From the NCBI RefSeq assembly GCF_947172395.1, contig NC_069095.1:7998001-8062000 (forward strand): a DNA stretch of 64,000 bases, in the 5' to 3' direction. Within the stretch, counting starts at the first letter, position 1; the number at the start of each line of letters is the position of its first letter. A program made the translations under genes and the position numbers. Source of the DNA: Bicyclus anynana. Taxonomy: Eukaryota > Arthropoda > Insecta > Lepidoptera > Nymphalidae. Positions 32,430 through 43,874 of the stretch are shown here, piece after piece. The notes under the pieces were generated by a model. The model saw only the letters and a program-made list of their open reading frames with translations, made no database searches and was not told the origin of the DNA.

Positions 32430-34111
32430 CCAATAAGTTAACAAATATTTGTGCCAATTTCCTCAAAGTATTGAATATGGAGTATTTTTTCTAATGTTTG
32501 GTTTAATTGGACATTGCTCCCTGGCAATCATTGAGTTACTGTGTACTAGTAGAGAAGCTGTTACAAACACAAATCATTTCGCAACATAACGGCACAGGAC
32601 TGACTGATTGCAAAGTATTTGCAGCAGTCAATTATCTATAAGATGCAGCTTTAAAACATTATACTATTAAAATATACAGCGCTAGATAGCTTATAGTATT
32701 GTTTTCTTGTGGCTAAAAGCCATAAATTAGTAAGCACTTACACGTTTCACTCAACAGTAAGCTAGCAAGACACTAAAGTGCAGCGATATCATCGCAATTG
32801 AGCGGAACGCAGTAATGACTAATGATGAGTAGTGTCTTCTCTAGTACGTAGTACTCAATGTCTAGAATATAACAACACGACAGTTCACATGTTGAGTCAA
32901 ACCAAATTCGTTTTTCTGTATCCATCAACTTCTTTATCTTCATTCATCCAGCAAAATACTCGCATTTTTTTGACTAAATGTGTAGACGGAAATATCTGTA
33001 AAAGCAACGAAAAATGAGTATATTATAACTGAATATGTAATTTCGAAAAGCACATGTCTGGAAATTTAAAATGTCCAGGAATTTAAAAAAAACTTATTAT
33101 TTTTCAAACCAGTGTATAATTTGTAAAAATGACTATTGTGTTACATTTTGGTGTTAATTAAAATTATGTAGTATAAAGTTAATCTTAATAAGTTATTACA
33201 TATTTATATTTGTGAGATGTGCCCATGTGCCTTTTTCGGAATTGCATATTCAACTATAATATTGGTCGACGCTATAGTGCGCTAAAAATTTTGTCTGCCA
33301 ATGTACTTCTAAATCTCAAGAGACCTATCCTACATCATTGAAAAACATTTTATTATTTTATTTAGTTATATCTTATTAACATTTTTAATGTTGTATCTAT
33401 CAAGAAGTAAGTTATTGTATTAATAAGTTAATGTTAAAAATGTAATTTAACTGCGTTTTTATGTTGTTAATAAAGATTTTTAATTAATTCTATTACATAA
33501 AAGCAAATAGAATACATTAAAAACAAAAAAAATAGTTAAATATTTTTCATGAGGCATAAAGTTTAGAGTAAGTAATATTTAAGTAAAATTTCATGTAGTT
33601 TGTACATAATTTAACCTTACCTACCTAATTTTTTATATTAAAAATAAATTCAATACTTTTAATATTAAAAAGTATTAATTGTGTGACTTTTAATAACGTG
33701 ATTTTACATAAGTACCTATAGTTGGGGTAATGTAAGAAGTGGTAACGTACTCAACGAAATAACATCAATTTGTGTCATTTTCTATACTAATATTAGAAAA
33801 AGGTAATAGTTGTGGTATTATTTGTAAGGGATTTATTATAGTGCCGTGATGAAACAGTTGATTGCCATGGCCGACCGGCGTTCCAGCTCGTACTGTCAAA
33901 AACATATTTAAAAACTAAACTTTTCTTGTAATCACTCTCTCAAAAAAACATGAAAAAAAAATTCAATCTAGTAGAACAATGTAAGACCATTTAAAAAAGT
34001 GTCAACTAGCCTATTCTTAACCCTGCACCTACACAACCCTGCACCTACACAAGCCCTGTAGCTGCCGTGTTGTTTAGCCCTACCTGTAATTGATTTGTAG
34101 TACAAGTTATC
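32430..34111. other. Gene 2 3' UTR and downstream DNA
   Basis: Non-coding and AT-rich, with the poly(A) signal candidate at 33469. No repeat family or exon recognised. Confidence 0.5.
33469..33474 (+). promoter_or_regulatory. Poly(A) signal candidate for gene 2
   Basis: AATAAA about 1.04 kb after the stop codon, followed by a T-rich stretch. I noticed no canonical hexamer closer to the stop, so the 3' UTR may be about 1 kb. Confidence 0.5.
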
Positions 34112-34399
34112 AGAGCCCAATGGATATGACCTCTGTCTCCGATTCCGGAGGGTGCGGCTTCGAATCCGGTCCGGGGCATGCACCTCCGACTTTTGAGTTG
34201 TGTGCATTAAATATCACGTGTCTCTAATTGTGAAGGAATAAAACGTGAGGAAACCAGAATACTAGAGATTTTTCTTAATTCTCTGCTTGTGTGAAGTCTG
34301 CCAATCCGCATTGGGTCAGCGTGGTGGACTATTGGCCTAACCCCTCTCATTCTGAGAGGAGACTCGAGCTCAGCAGTGTTGGGTTGATAACGATGATGA
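34112..34399 (+). mobile_element. SINE family C, full length
   Basis: Head CCCAATGGATATGACCTCTG, B-box region GCTTCGAATCCGGTCCGGGG, body GAGGAAACCAG and CCAATCCGCATTGGGTCAGC, ending GGGTTGATAACGATGATG. Confidence 0.86.
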
Positions 34400-35479
34400 C
34401 TAGTTATAAACTTACCGATAAATAATTAAGCCGGTATGACTCGTAAGAAACCCATACAAGAATACATACTTTTATCTCCAGATAACTTTTGCGTTGAATT
34501 TTCCACAGGTGTTTGCTTATTTTTACAAACGTATCTATCTGTTTGATATCGCTATATTTACGTATTATATAAATTAGAGAATAACTCAATATTAGATTAA
34601 TTAAGATTTATTTTTTAAATAGATTAATAGAACATATATTATTTTTTCAGGTTAATCAATCCTATATATTAATAATATTAAAACAACGCCGTAACCAATT
34701 TATATTTGAGTTTACGTTCATATAACCTATTTCTAAGTGACTCAGTGACTGATGCTTACATCCTATATCTATATTTAAAGGTCCATTAGCGACGTAATTG
34801 TGATACACTCAGATGTCGAATAGTGGTTCGAGGCACTTTCATCAATTAACACTCCCTTATTCACTAACATGGTGAACATAATGCAATCGTAACCCTGAGT
34901 ACCGCTGTGACAGCAAAATTAGTAAAATAGTTACAGTTACAGTTCTTGCCGATGGCAATCTACAGGCGAATGTTCAATTTCTTGTTTAGGATCCGGAGAA
35001 CATTTTTACAGGTGTTAAAAAGCTAAATTAATTAATGGGAAATAATGACTAGGTTTGAATATATTTATTTTTATGATACATTCGGGTAAGTAAGGTAAGG
35101 AATTTATACATAAAAAGATTGACTGGATATTTGCAAAATAAATAAGATTATAAAATTTCAAATCTATTAAAAATCTTTTATCGTAATTAGACGAAAATTC
35201 ATACAGTATTTGCTTCCTTACATTAAATGTGACATTTTTAAATAAATGAACTATAAACATAAACGTACAAATAACAAGGATATTAGTAATTTTGTTTGAA
35301 CGCACATACAAATCTAACGATCATTACATTACCTACGACGTCATTAGTTCGTGCCATTTTGTTACAACTATTTAATACAATTTAAAAAACTGTCATCATC
35401 CCTATTATAGGACCGTGTACAGGAACTCAGCTTGATGGCGACCCACTCATATAGAATATAGATATAGCGTCACTGTATA
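34400..35479. other. Intergenic stretch without recognisable features
   Basis: AT-rich. A 98-codon open frame on the minus strand (35015-35311) has no domain, signal or splice context and is not called. Confidence 0.4.
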
Positions 35480-36090
35480 GTCTGTTAACCGTCTTTGCTA
35501 CCTGGGCAGCATAGTAACACCTGCGGGAAGTACCGAGGAAGATATAGAGAACAGGCTAGTGAAAGCATTCGCAAGGTTGCGCACAGTTTGGCATTCTAAG
35601 GTGCTTCCTAGATCACTAAAGCCAAAGATCTTTAGCAGTGACGTAAAGAGTGTCTTGCTATATGGTTGTCAGACCTGGGAGTACACTGCCCACCTCATCA
35701 ATAAGCTGCAAGTGTTCATTAACAAGAGAATGCTAAACATATCTGGCATATTTCGGCCTACAATCATCGCCTGTGCGTGCAATCAATCTTCAATAATGAG
35801 CTCTGGACCCTTGCTAAAGAACTTCTGATCCTTGAACAAATGAAGTGCGGGAAGCAGAACTGGATAGGGCTTGTCTTACGCCGATCATCTCGTGTTGCAC
35901 AGGAGTCCTTCCAGTGGCATCAACCGCATCATAATGGGGGCCGGAGAAGACGTGGTAGGCTAAAGGCAATAGGGAAGAGGATCGTTGAGACGGAGTTGAA
36001 AGCTGTCGGTTTATCCTGTATCACGCTCAAGAGTGCAGTCCACGATATATCTGCCTCAGCCCTATGTACCGTGCCCTATGTAACCTTCAC
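35480..36090 (+). pseudogene. Non-LTR retrotransposon RT C-terminus (RTE-like), frameshifted
   Basis: Frame one reads VNRLCYLGSIVTPAGSTEED then VKAFARLRTVWHSKVLPRSL, SVLLYGCQTWEYT and INKRMLNISGIFRPTI. After a frameshift at about 35765-35790 the other frame continues NNELWTLAKE, NWIGLVLRRSS, GGRRRRGRLK and ELKAVGL. This is the classic order of the RTE/R1-type endonuclease-RT C-terminal domain. It is 5'-truncated and dead. Confidence 0.85.
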
Positions 36091-36225
36091 TGTTTGAGAC
36101 ACGTGATATTTAATTTCTAAAAATGCACACAACTGTAAAGTTGGAGGTGTATGCCCCGGGCCGGATTCAACACCACATTCTCCGGAATCGTAGGTAGAGG
36201 TCATATCCACTGCGCTATCACGGCA
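36085..36225 (-). mobile_element. SINE family C, head half
   Basis: Minus orientation: GCCGTGATAGCGCAGTGGAT, then ACCTCTACCTACGATTCC and GGCCCGGGGCATACACCTCC. It is joined directly to the end of the RTE-like pseudogene. Confidence 0.75.
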
Positions 36226-36559
36226 CACTAAATATTGATTGATAAAATGCTTAGTAGCTGTAAAAAAATTGTTGTTGTACTACAAAATATCACAGTCCCG
36301 AGCTGCTTGCATCCGGCGGCCGAAAGGAATACGAGTAATAATATTATGAGCAATGACGTGAACTGCGGTATTGCTCTGAACAGCATAAATTTTGATTGAA
36401 CAAGAAAATGCTTGGAACTTCGCATTTACTTCAAATCTGTTAAAACACAAAATATTCTGACTAATATTGACCTATCCTATTTTGTATTTTACGACGTCTC
36501 CATTTTTAATTTTACAAGACATAACAGGAAGACATGTCTATCAACCTGAGGCGTAGATG

Positions 36560-36611
36560 TTTTTTTATTCTTTACAAGTTAGTCCTTGACTACAATCTCA
36601 CCTAATGTTAA
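36560..36611 (-). mobile_element. SINE family A tail fragment
   Basis: TTTACAAGTTAGTCCTTGAC then TACAATCTCACCTAATGTTA; only the 3' end of the SINE. Confidence 0.6.
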
Positions 36612-37005
36612 GTGATGATTTTTTTTATTCCTAATAGACTTGTGCTTAACTACAATCATGTCTAATGGAAAGCAATGATGAGGTCTAAGTTTGAGCGCGC
36701 TTGCCTAGTTAACGCTTATTCACTCTTGTCTCGGAGGTGCACAAATCTTAAGTGTTAGGAAACACTGAAGCTGGTAGGGCATTCCACATCTTCGCTGTTC
36801 TTATTAGAAACGTCGATGCGAAACGTTTTGTGCGAGTCGACTGGACATCGACAACAAAAGCATGCCAATCTGCACGATGTCTCGCTGTTCTGTGGTAGAA
36901 TGGGGATGGAGGGACTAAATTGAAAAGATCCTCTCCGAAATATATTCGGTAAAAAACTGAATATACTTCTGAGATATGCAGTCTAATCTGATGCACACAC
37001 TGCAT
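36612..37005 (-). pseudogene. Jockey-type LINE 3' end with RT C-terminus
   Basis: The minus frame (36748-37005) gives HQIRLHISEVYSVFYRIYFG, LVPPSPFYHRTARHRADWH, VVDVQSTRTKRFASTFLIRT and MWNALPASVFPNT. This is the C-terminus of a jockey-clade RT. The 3' untranslated part ends ATGATTGTAGTTAAGCACAA then GTCTATTAGGAATAAAAAAA. The copy is 5'-truncated. Confidence 0.82.
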
Positions 37006-37010
37006 AACAG

Positions 37011-37260
37011 ATGACTATCAAATTAGAGGAGTTTCAATTGGAATGTCTAAAACATCCACTGTATTCCACGGATCTTGCTCCAACAGATTACCATGTTTTT
37101 CGAAATTTGGAAATTTCTTGCAAGGGAGAAAATTCAACTCCGATGAGGCAGTTTCAAAGCGCCTTCAAATTTTTTGATTCCCATGCAAATAGTTTTTTTA
37201 GTAAAGCGATCAATGTACTTATACTACCTATAAAATAGCGAAAATGCATCAGATAGCAAA
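37011..37260 (+). pseudogene. Mariner-type transposase C-terminal remnant
   Basis: LKHPLYSTDLAPTDYHVFRN matches the mariner block YSPDLAPxDYHLF, in which the aspartate of DYH is the last catalytic residue. It continues with a weak match to the helical C-terminus (FDSHANSFFSKAINVL). Only about the last quarter of the transposase is present. Confidence 0.72.
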
Positions 37261-38199
37261 ATCAAAATATTTGATCAAATAAAAACAATATTTAAAAAAA
37301 ACGACTTTTTGTTCCTTCCTTTTCAAACGTCTATTTCATAATATTTAAGAAACTAATTGTTTATTTCTTCTTTTTTTTAATTTTTAACAATATTATATAT
37401 ACAAAATATACTATTAAAATTTATAAAAAAGAACCTAATAATTAATATACCCGCGTCGTGTTCAGAGCTGAGCAGAGCATAACGTCAAATTTTCAAGGTC
37501 TATTATGGATTAAAATTAAAAAAAAACTCTGAACGGATACTCAAAAAAATCTGCAGCACCATTCATCAAAAAAAAGATAGACCATCTATTACGTTGATCC
37601 TAAATTTACATATTTTATCTTTATAGCAATTTACGCTTAATTATTACAAACAACCTGCGAAGGCTACAAAAATTAATATTTTTTACGTTTAATGAGTTTC
37701 CTGGGAAGCTAAAAAATTACGAGTTTTTGTTGCTTTTGTTTCTTTGGTCTATAATTTTCATTACTTTGTTTGGTGAATTTCAAGTGTCAGAAAAAACAAT
37801 ATCAATATGGTAAAATTTTACTAGAAAGTAAGATAATAATTATCTATTTTTAGTAAAAAAGCGAAATTTAAACAAAATCTGCAATAAACTATTCGGAACA
37901 AAATTCCTATAGTAAGTCCTATTAAATCCTAGGTTCTGCGCCTGATTAGACTTTATTATAGGATACGTATAAAGAATAACCATATTAATAGAATGAAAGT
38001 TTGCGATAGCCAGTGACTTTTGTTTACCTACTCATGCTCCTTATGTAAGTGTAGTAAGTAGCACATTTAAGTTAAGAGTTTAAGTTTTGAGTTTAAACTA
38101 TGGCGGCTTTGGAAGTTAGCATTTGGTTTCGAGTTCAGGTCTTCAATCGTCCAAGTATAAAAAGTAAGGTTTTTTTTACGGTATATCATGAGGACTTTG
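37261..38199. other. Intergenic AT-rich stretch
   Basis: No recognised content; very A/T-rich with short homopolymer runs. Confidence 0.4.
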
Positions 38200-38527
38200 A
38201 CTTGGTCTATGGGCCTCAAAAGAAGGCTAAGAGCCACACAGCGGGCGATGGTACGAGCTATGCTAGAAATATCTTTGTGTGATCGAATCAGAAATGAGGA
38301 GATCCGCAGAAGAACCAAAGTCACCGAAGTGTTGCGAAGCTGAAGTGGCAATGGGCGGGGCACATAGTTCGAAGAGACGATGGAAGTTGGGGTCCCAAGG
38401 TGCTGGAATGACGGCCCCGCACCAGAAAGCGCATTTTTGGTCGACCCCCACCAGGAGGACTGACGACATCAAGCGAGTCGCAGGGATTCGCTGGATGCAG
38501 GCGGCTCATGTCGCCATGATATGATGA
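38200..38527 (+). mobile_element. RTE-type LINE 3' end (family B)
   Basis: CGAATCAGAAATGAGGAGAT (RIRNEEI), then LKWQWAGHIVRRDDGSWGPK in frame and a decayed end with TATGATGATT. It carries in-frame stops. Confidence 0.82.
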
Positions 38528-38895
38528 TTCTATTTGATTGACTAATAATAAATACTGGCAATTGGATTCCAATATCATGTTAAGAAGTTTTACAAACAAT
38601 AATTAATTAAAAAAAAAACCCGACTTTCATCATAAAATACAAACATCATAAAATACAAAAACTGAAAGAAAAAATACAAGTTGTAACCAGAACTGTAGAA
38701 AATAATTTGAATAGGTAGCGTCTCACAGTCATCGTGTTGGTTATTGCTACTAAGGACACTCGGGTTATGAAGAATCTAACAATATCTTGATTTCGTAAAT
38801 CCGTTTAGCGGCTTGGAAGATATGAAGTAAAGAAATAAAGAATGTTACATACATACATACAAGATAAGCGGGAAAAACATAACCCTTCTTACAGT

Positions 38896-39207
38896 CAAAA
38901 TCAAAAAATCAAAATCAAAAATCATTTATTTCAAGCAGGCTCAGTTTACAAGCACTTTTGACACGTCAGTTGACTATTTGTAAAGATTCTACCACCGGTT
39001 TGGAAGGCAGGTTCTACTGAGAAGAAACCGGCAAGAAACTCAACAGTTGCTCTTTTAAAAAAATCAATGGAATCAATGGAAGAGATCGCTCATTGGCGAT
39101 AAGGCCGCCAATTGTACATTAGTTTTTAAGTTAATTTCTTGCCTGTTATTATTATTTTTGGTGTACAATAAAGTATATTTCATTCATTCATTCATTCATT
39201 CATTCAT
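38896..39207. mobile_element. Composite of family H and a LINE tail with (ATTC)n
   Basis: Left part is family H in minus orientation (CATTTATTTCAAGCAGGCTC, GTTTACAAGCACTTTTGACA). Right part, from about 39078 in plus orientation, has GAAGAGATCGCTCATTGGCG and ends in ACAATAAAGTATATTTC with seven ATTC units. Partial relatives of the right part lie at 52000-52050 and 54649-54706. Confidence 0.6.
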
Positions 39208-39696
39208 ACATACAGTATTATAATTTACAATTGATGATAACATTACAATTTCTTATAGTTTTACTTTTTGTGTGAAGGGTAAAAATATAGTTTTATGAAA
39301 ATTGAATATCTAGAAACTTAGCAGACGTCAGTAAATATTTCCATTGCACTCACCGTTTTACTAAAAGGTTATTAATATTTAGCAATAGCCGTTTAACTCA
39401 ATGCTGTGTGAAAAATTATTAATTCTATTACAAAATGGTAGCAAAAGTCAACGTTTATTATCATGTCATCATCTCTGTCTCGATCATAGTGTTTCATTGT
39501 AATACGTTTCCATTTAAAATTGAAATTGTAGCTTTTTCTATCTTGTACCTCCTTTTAAGTATTCTGTACTTCTGTAATACTTGATAGAACCAAAAAATAC
39601 ATAATAATATAAGATGAAACAAGTAGATAGCCTACTTGAACATCATCTCTTTTAACACTTCGCAGTATGCAAGGAAATAATTCCTAACATGTCTTC

Positions 39697-39872
39697 ATTT
39701 TTTTTTTCTTGACAAATTAGCCCTTGACTATAATCTCAACTGATGCCTGATGATGCGATCTAAGATGGAATTGGGCTAACTTGTTAGCAGGTTTGATGAA
39801 TATCCAAACTCCTTTCGGTTTCTACACGACATCATACTGGAACGCTAGATCGCCGAAACCTCCCACCAGCCA
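39697..39872 (-). mobile_element. SINE family A, 5'-truncated
   Basis: CAAATTAGCCCTTGACTATA, GATCTAAGATGGAATTGGGC and TTTCGGTTTCTACACGACAT; the tRNA head is missing. Confidence 0.75.
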
Positions 39873-39999
39873 AAATGTAAATGCTGAGACTATGAAAAGT
39901 TTAGAAAGGAAAGAGGAAGCAAAAAGAAAAGATAAATAATCTAGAGACAGTTAACACGATGTAATTATATAAAAAATAAAATATCTGTGACTAACAAAA

Positions 40000-40022
40000 T
40001 ATATATATATATATATATATAT
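40000..40022. repeat. (AT)n microsatellite
   Basis: About eleven AT units. An (AAAT)n tract follows at about 40081-40104. Confidence 0.85.
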
Positions 40023-40216
40023 AGTACTAAGCTAGCGAATTAGGTGATACCTGTAAGGCTAGTTTTAAGTTATGATGATAATAAATAAATAAATAAATAA
40101 ATATTAATGCTCTTATTTGACCAGCCACAATACCCTTCATAAAGGAATACAGCAAGGCTGATTGACTTGACAGTACTTGTACTAACCTAGACTAACTCTG
40201 TAACATATATCACTAA

Positions 40217-40360
40217 ATCTATCCTAATATTATAAAGCTGAAGAGTTTCTTTGTTTGTTTGATTGATTGAACGCGTTGATCTCAGGAATTACTGGTCCAA
40301 TTTAAAAAACAGTGATTAACAACCCATTTATCGAGAAAGGCTATATTATATTTTCAAAAA
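40217..40360. repeat. Family E repeat, partial
   Basis: CCTAATATTATAAAGCTGAA, TTGAACGCGTTGATCTCAGG and CATTTATCGAGAAAGGCTAT. A reversed head-like fragment, CGTCCCGCGGTTTCACCCAC, lies at 40680. Confidence 0.7.
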
Positions 40361-41044
40361 AAATAGGGATCCTTCCTGAAACTCCAATAATGTAACTCAA
40401 AGTGTACAAAAGTTAACATGGCGTGCGCTGCTAAAACTATTGATGTTAGAATAAAATAATGTACTACAACTTTGTAGAACGCATTTTCTATAAAAAATGT
40501 CGTGACAGCATATATCTATCTTCTATATTTTAGCAGATGTAGTACCTTTTATGCTTAAATCCTTATCAAAATGAATTACGTAATAATCAAAAGAAATTTG
40601 TATAGATTGTTGTTAATTAGTCATGTAGTTTCGGAGATAATACAAAATTTCTAAAAAACGCAATAATGCCGCCAATAGACGTCCCGCGGTTTCACCCACA
40701 TAGTTCTTGTTCCCGAAAGAACACGGAGTAAAAAATATTGGTCATATTTATAATATTTATGGCAAACGTTTTTCGAAAAAAATCTTAGGTATATTGTAAT
40801 TCCGCTTCAAACTTAGCGCGGTATTTTTTATAATGCCCGGCGAAGCTATCCATTGTATAAGTATCCTCTTGGCGCGTTTTTTTCCACATATATCATCTTA
40901 AATATAAATTATTATACAGACTATTTTTTATAACAATAAATTTGAAAATGGCATTATCATTAGATTATAACGAACTTATAAATGAACTGATATAAAATTA
41001 ATGTTCTATTCGATTAGTTTTTCTTGTTCCGCCGTTCATATGAA

Positions 41045-41140
41045 TTAACTGCCTCGTTAGTCCAGTTGTTAGTCTATGTAACTTTAGATTTCCAGGTCCT
41101 GGGTAAGAGTCCTAATTTAGAATATAAAATAGGGTAAAGA
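41045..41140 (+). mobile_element. tRNA-like SINE head, family F, degraded
   Basis: CTGCCTCGTTAGTCCAGTTG, TTAGTC and AGGTCCTGGGTAAGAGTCC resemble A- and B-box regions of a tRNA-derived head. Relatives at 45781 and 48064. Confidence 0.5.
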
Positions 41141-41463
41141 CACCAAATAGCACTCACATTAAGTAAAAAATAAATTTTGAACATAATCTAAATATTCCTG
41201 AACAGGCGATATATTCTTATCTCTGTAAATTTTGTACAAAAATAGTTTCAACAAAAAAGTAGAAATTTCAAAAACTTACGTCCTGGGGATGATATTGAGA
41301 AACCAATGATCAAGTACATAAACTAAAATTGAATCTTGGATAATAATAATTAGTAATCATAATAATTTTATATCTAATTTGATATTTAGATATTAATCAT
41401 AAGCTACTATTACACATGCTCATTTCAAGCACTCATTTTTATGACTGTTTGTCAAATTATCTT

Positions 41464-42308
41464 TTAGGGTTCCGTAAAAGGGTCCATAAGGAACCCTGAC
41501 AGTTTCGACATGTCCGTCTGTCCGTCTGTCTGCGGTTTAGAGCAGAGACTATTACTGGAAAACTCTAAATTAGCATGAATATCGACATTAAAAATGTGAA
41601 CAAAGTCGTAAAGTAAAATCTTGAAAATATTTTTTTAGGGTACTACTTAACCTACATGTGAAGTAGGGATGAATTTTTTTTACTCGTTTATTTCATAGTG
41701 TGGAATATCGCTGAATAGGTTTTTAAAAGATATGAGGGGTGTTTTACCAATATTTTTCGATTTAGGGATCCGTTTTTAAAATATTAAGCTTTTGAGAGCT
41801 AATTTTTGTTAGAGTCAAGTGTCCCCACGCTCTACTGGCTTAACGGTTATTTTAGGATACGTGAAAAAAATCACGAAAGTAATATATATAATGAAATTAC
41901 AAGGAAAACTATAACAGCTAATTAGCAATTGCTATTTAAAGAGTAATAGTCGACCAACTTAAAAAACGTAGTATCGAAAATTGCATACTAATTCCGTTGT
42001 TAATTAAAAAGATAAAGTTGTCTGTAAGATAAATCATAGTCTATTATAACTATAAAGATGAAATTTGGTATGGGTATGTATATTAATTTCTTCTATAAAA
42101 AATTAAAAAGAAAATTAGAAAAAAAAAGATTTTTAGAGTTCCTTCCTTATATACATACAAAGTGAGTATGAATTTTTTATCGTCTATTACATTGTGTGGG
42201 GTATGGTTATCGGCATTTTTGTGCATTACATAAGGGATTAAATTGCTAACTTAATCTACGGAACCCTACACTGCGCGTGGCCCGACACGCACTTGGCCGG
42301 GGTTTTTT
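41464..42308. repeat. ~850-bp repeat with GGTTCCGTA / GGAACCCTA ends
   Basis: Opens AGGGTTCCGTAAAAGGGTCC followed by TGTCCGTCTGTCCGTCTGTC, and closes CGGAACCCTACACTGCGCGT then GGCCCGACACGCACTTGGCC. The ends are those of a well-known lepidopteran repeat. The interior is AT-rich and non-coding. Confidence 0.65.
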
Positions 42309-42858
42309 TAATATGGCCAATATTCCCGTTCCTCTCAAATTAATCAGAAAAAGTAAGAAACAAACATTGCAACTAAGTTGTAACAATAAATACAGAACTT
42401 AAGAGTAGGTAGGGAAAAGCATTATTTAATACAAAAGGCATTGTTTAGTAAAAATCAAAAACAAACTTCGTTTATTCCAAGTAAACTTAGTTTATAAGCA
42501 CTTTTAAAACGTCAAGTTAAAATTTCTCTCTCATCTCTTTTAAAATCAAAAGTAGCTATGTAATATGTGTGTAATAATAGTAATTTATTTTTATTTTATA
42601 ATAACTGAAACATGTGTAAGCCAAATTAACTAATTAGATCAAGGACGATATACGATAAGGACGATACACGAGCAAGCAACCAATATATTTTGCACTACAA
42701 AAACTACCAGTCTGGACAGAAAAAACTTTGAAAACAAAAACTTCAATTTAACTTTAGAGCCCCACACATTCTCGCTAATGTGATTCCGCCACAAAACGGA
42801 ACGTCTTTTTAAACAAGTTGTAAACTAAGTAAATACTAAAGTACTTCGATGACTTATG

Positions 42859-43177
42859 ACACTTAGGATAGATATAGATAGAAGAAAGAAGAAGAAGAAT
42901 AGAATAAAGTAAAAATTATAGATTTTCGTTAAGTAATGAATTTACTCATTTTATAAAGCAGGAACGAAAAAATCGACAATAAATTGTTTCTACCTTTGAT
43001 GATTCATTTCTTTCTTTTTAATAATATTCATAAACAATTAGTACCTACACTTAGGATAGATAGAAAAAAGAAGAAAAAGAATGAAGTAAAAATTATAGAT
43101 TTTCGTTAAGTAATGAATTTACTTATTTTATAAAGCAGGAACGAAAAAATCGACAATAAATTGTTCCTACCTTACCT
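42859..43177. repeat. Direct duplication, ~188-bp offset
   Basis: ACTTAGGATAGATA through TTTTCGTTAAGTAATGAATT and CGAAAAAATCGACAATAAAT occur at about 42861-42998 and again at 43049-43177, with small differences in the GAAGAA tract. Confidence 0.85.
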
Positions 43178-43250
43178 TATCAGCCGATAGACGTCCACAG
43201 CTGGACATAGGCCTCTTGCATGCATGGTCCATGGAAGAGGCCATGCAATA
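43178..43250 (-). mobile_element. RTE-type LINE tail fragment
   Basis: TATCAGCCGATAGACGTCCA then CAGCTGGACATAGGCCTCTT, the start of the reversed RTE 3' end. Confidence 0.5.
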
Positions 43251-43710
43251 AATAGTTTTTACAATTAAATTAACTGAACCAAAAATGGAGAAACATCGCT
43301 CGGCAATCTGCATACATCGTTACCACGTTCTGCGAATAATGGAGAATAAAGAAGAATTATTTTTGGTGAATTTGGTGAAAAATTATTTTCAATTTAGGTA
43401 TTTTTTTCAATTCTTGTCAAATACATATTATTCATACTATTATAACGTTCCATTTACACACGCACATTTTGAGCGTATGTGATTTATATTTCCAATATTA
43501 TAAATTCGAGTATTTATTTATTTTATATATTTTCCAATAGTTTTTAGTCAGTATTTCCAAAAAATATTTAAATTGTTATTATTCAATATTTTCGTAAAAA
43601 AAAATAATACGAAATGCTTCAATCGAGATTGAAAAGGAGGCATGGCGTTAAGGTCTTAACAACCGGTCGGGTACAATGTCAGCAAGGTTTAATATCTATC
43701 GGTTAGAAGA

Positions 43711-43717
43711 TATATAA
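43711..43717 (+). promoter_or_regulatory. TATA box of gene 3
   Basis: TATATAA, with an arthropod initiator-like TCAGG at about 43743, giving the expected 30-bp spacing and a 5' UTR of about 56 nt before the ATG at 43799. Confidence 0.68.
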
Positions 43718-43798
43718 CAGTTATTTACTCCGCGGCCTTTGCTCAGGCGAATCCACTGTACGAAAAAAAACACAGCTAAAATAATAACATCATACAAC

Positions 43799-43874
43799 AT
43801 GATTTTGAGGGCGTCTTTTGGTTTTCTGTGTTTTGTGCTCGTTTCTTGCAATTTCGTGTATGGAAAGTTGGCAC
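43799..43874 (+). CDS. Gene 3 exon 1 (signal peptide)
   Basis: ATG at 43799; ends in phase 1 at donor GTAAGT, 76 nt. Confidence 0.9.
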
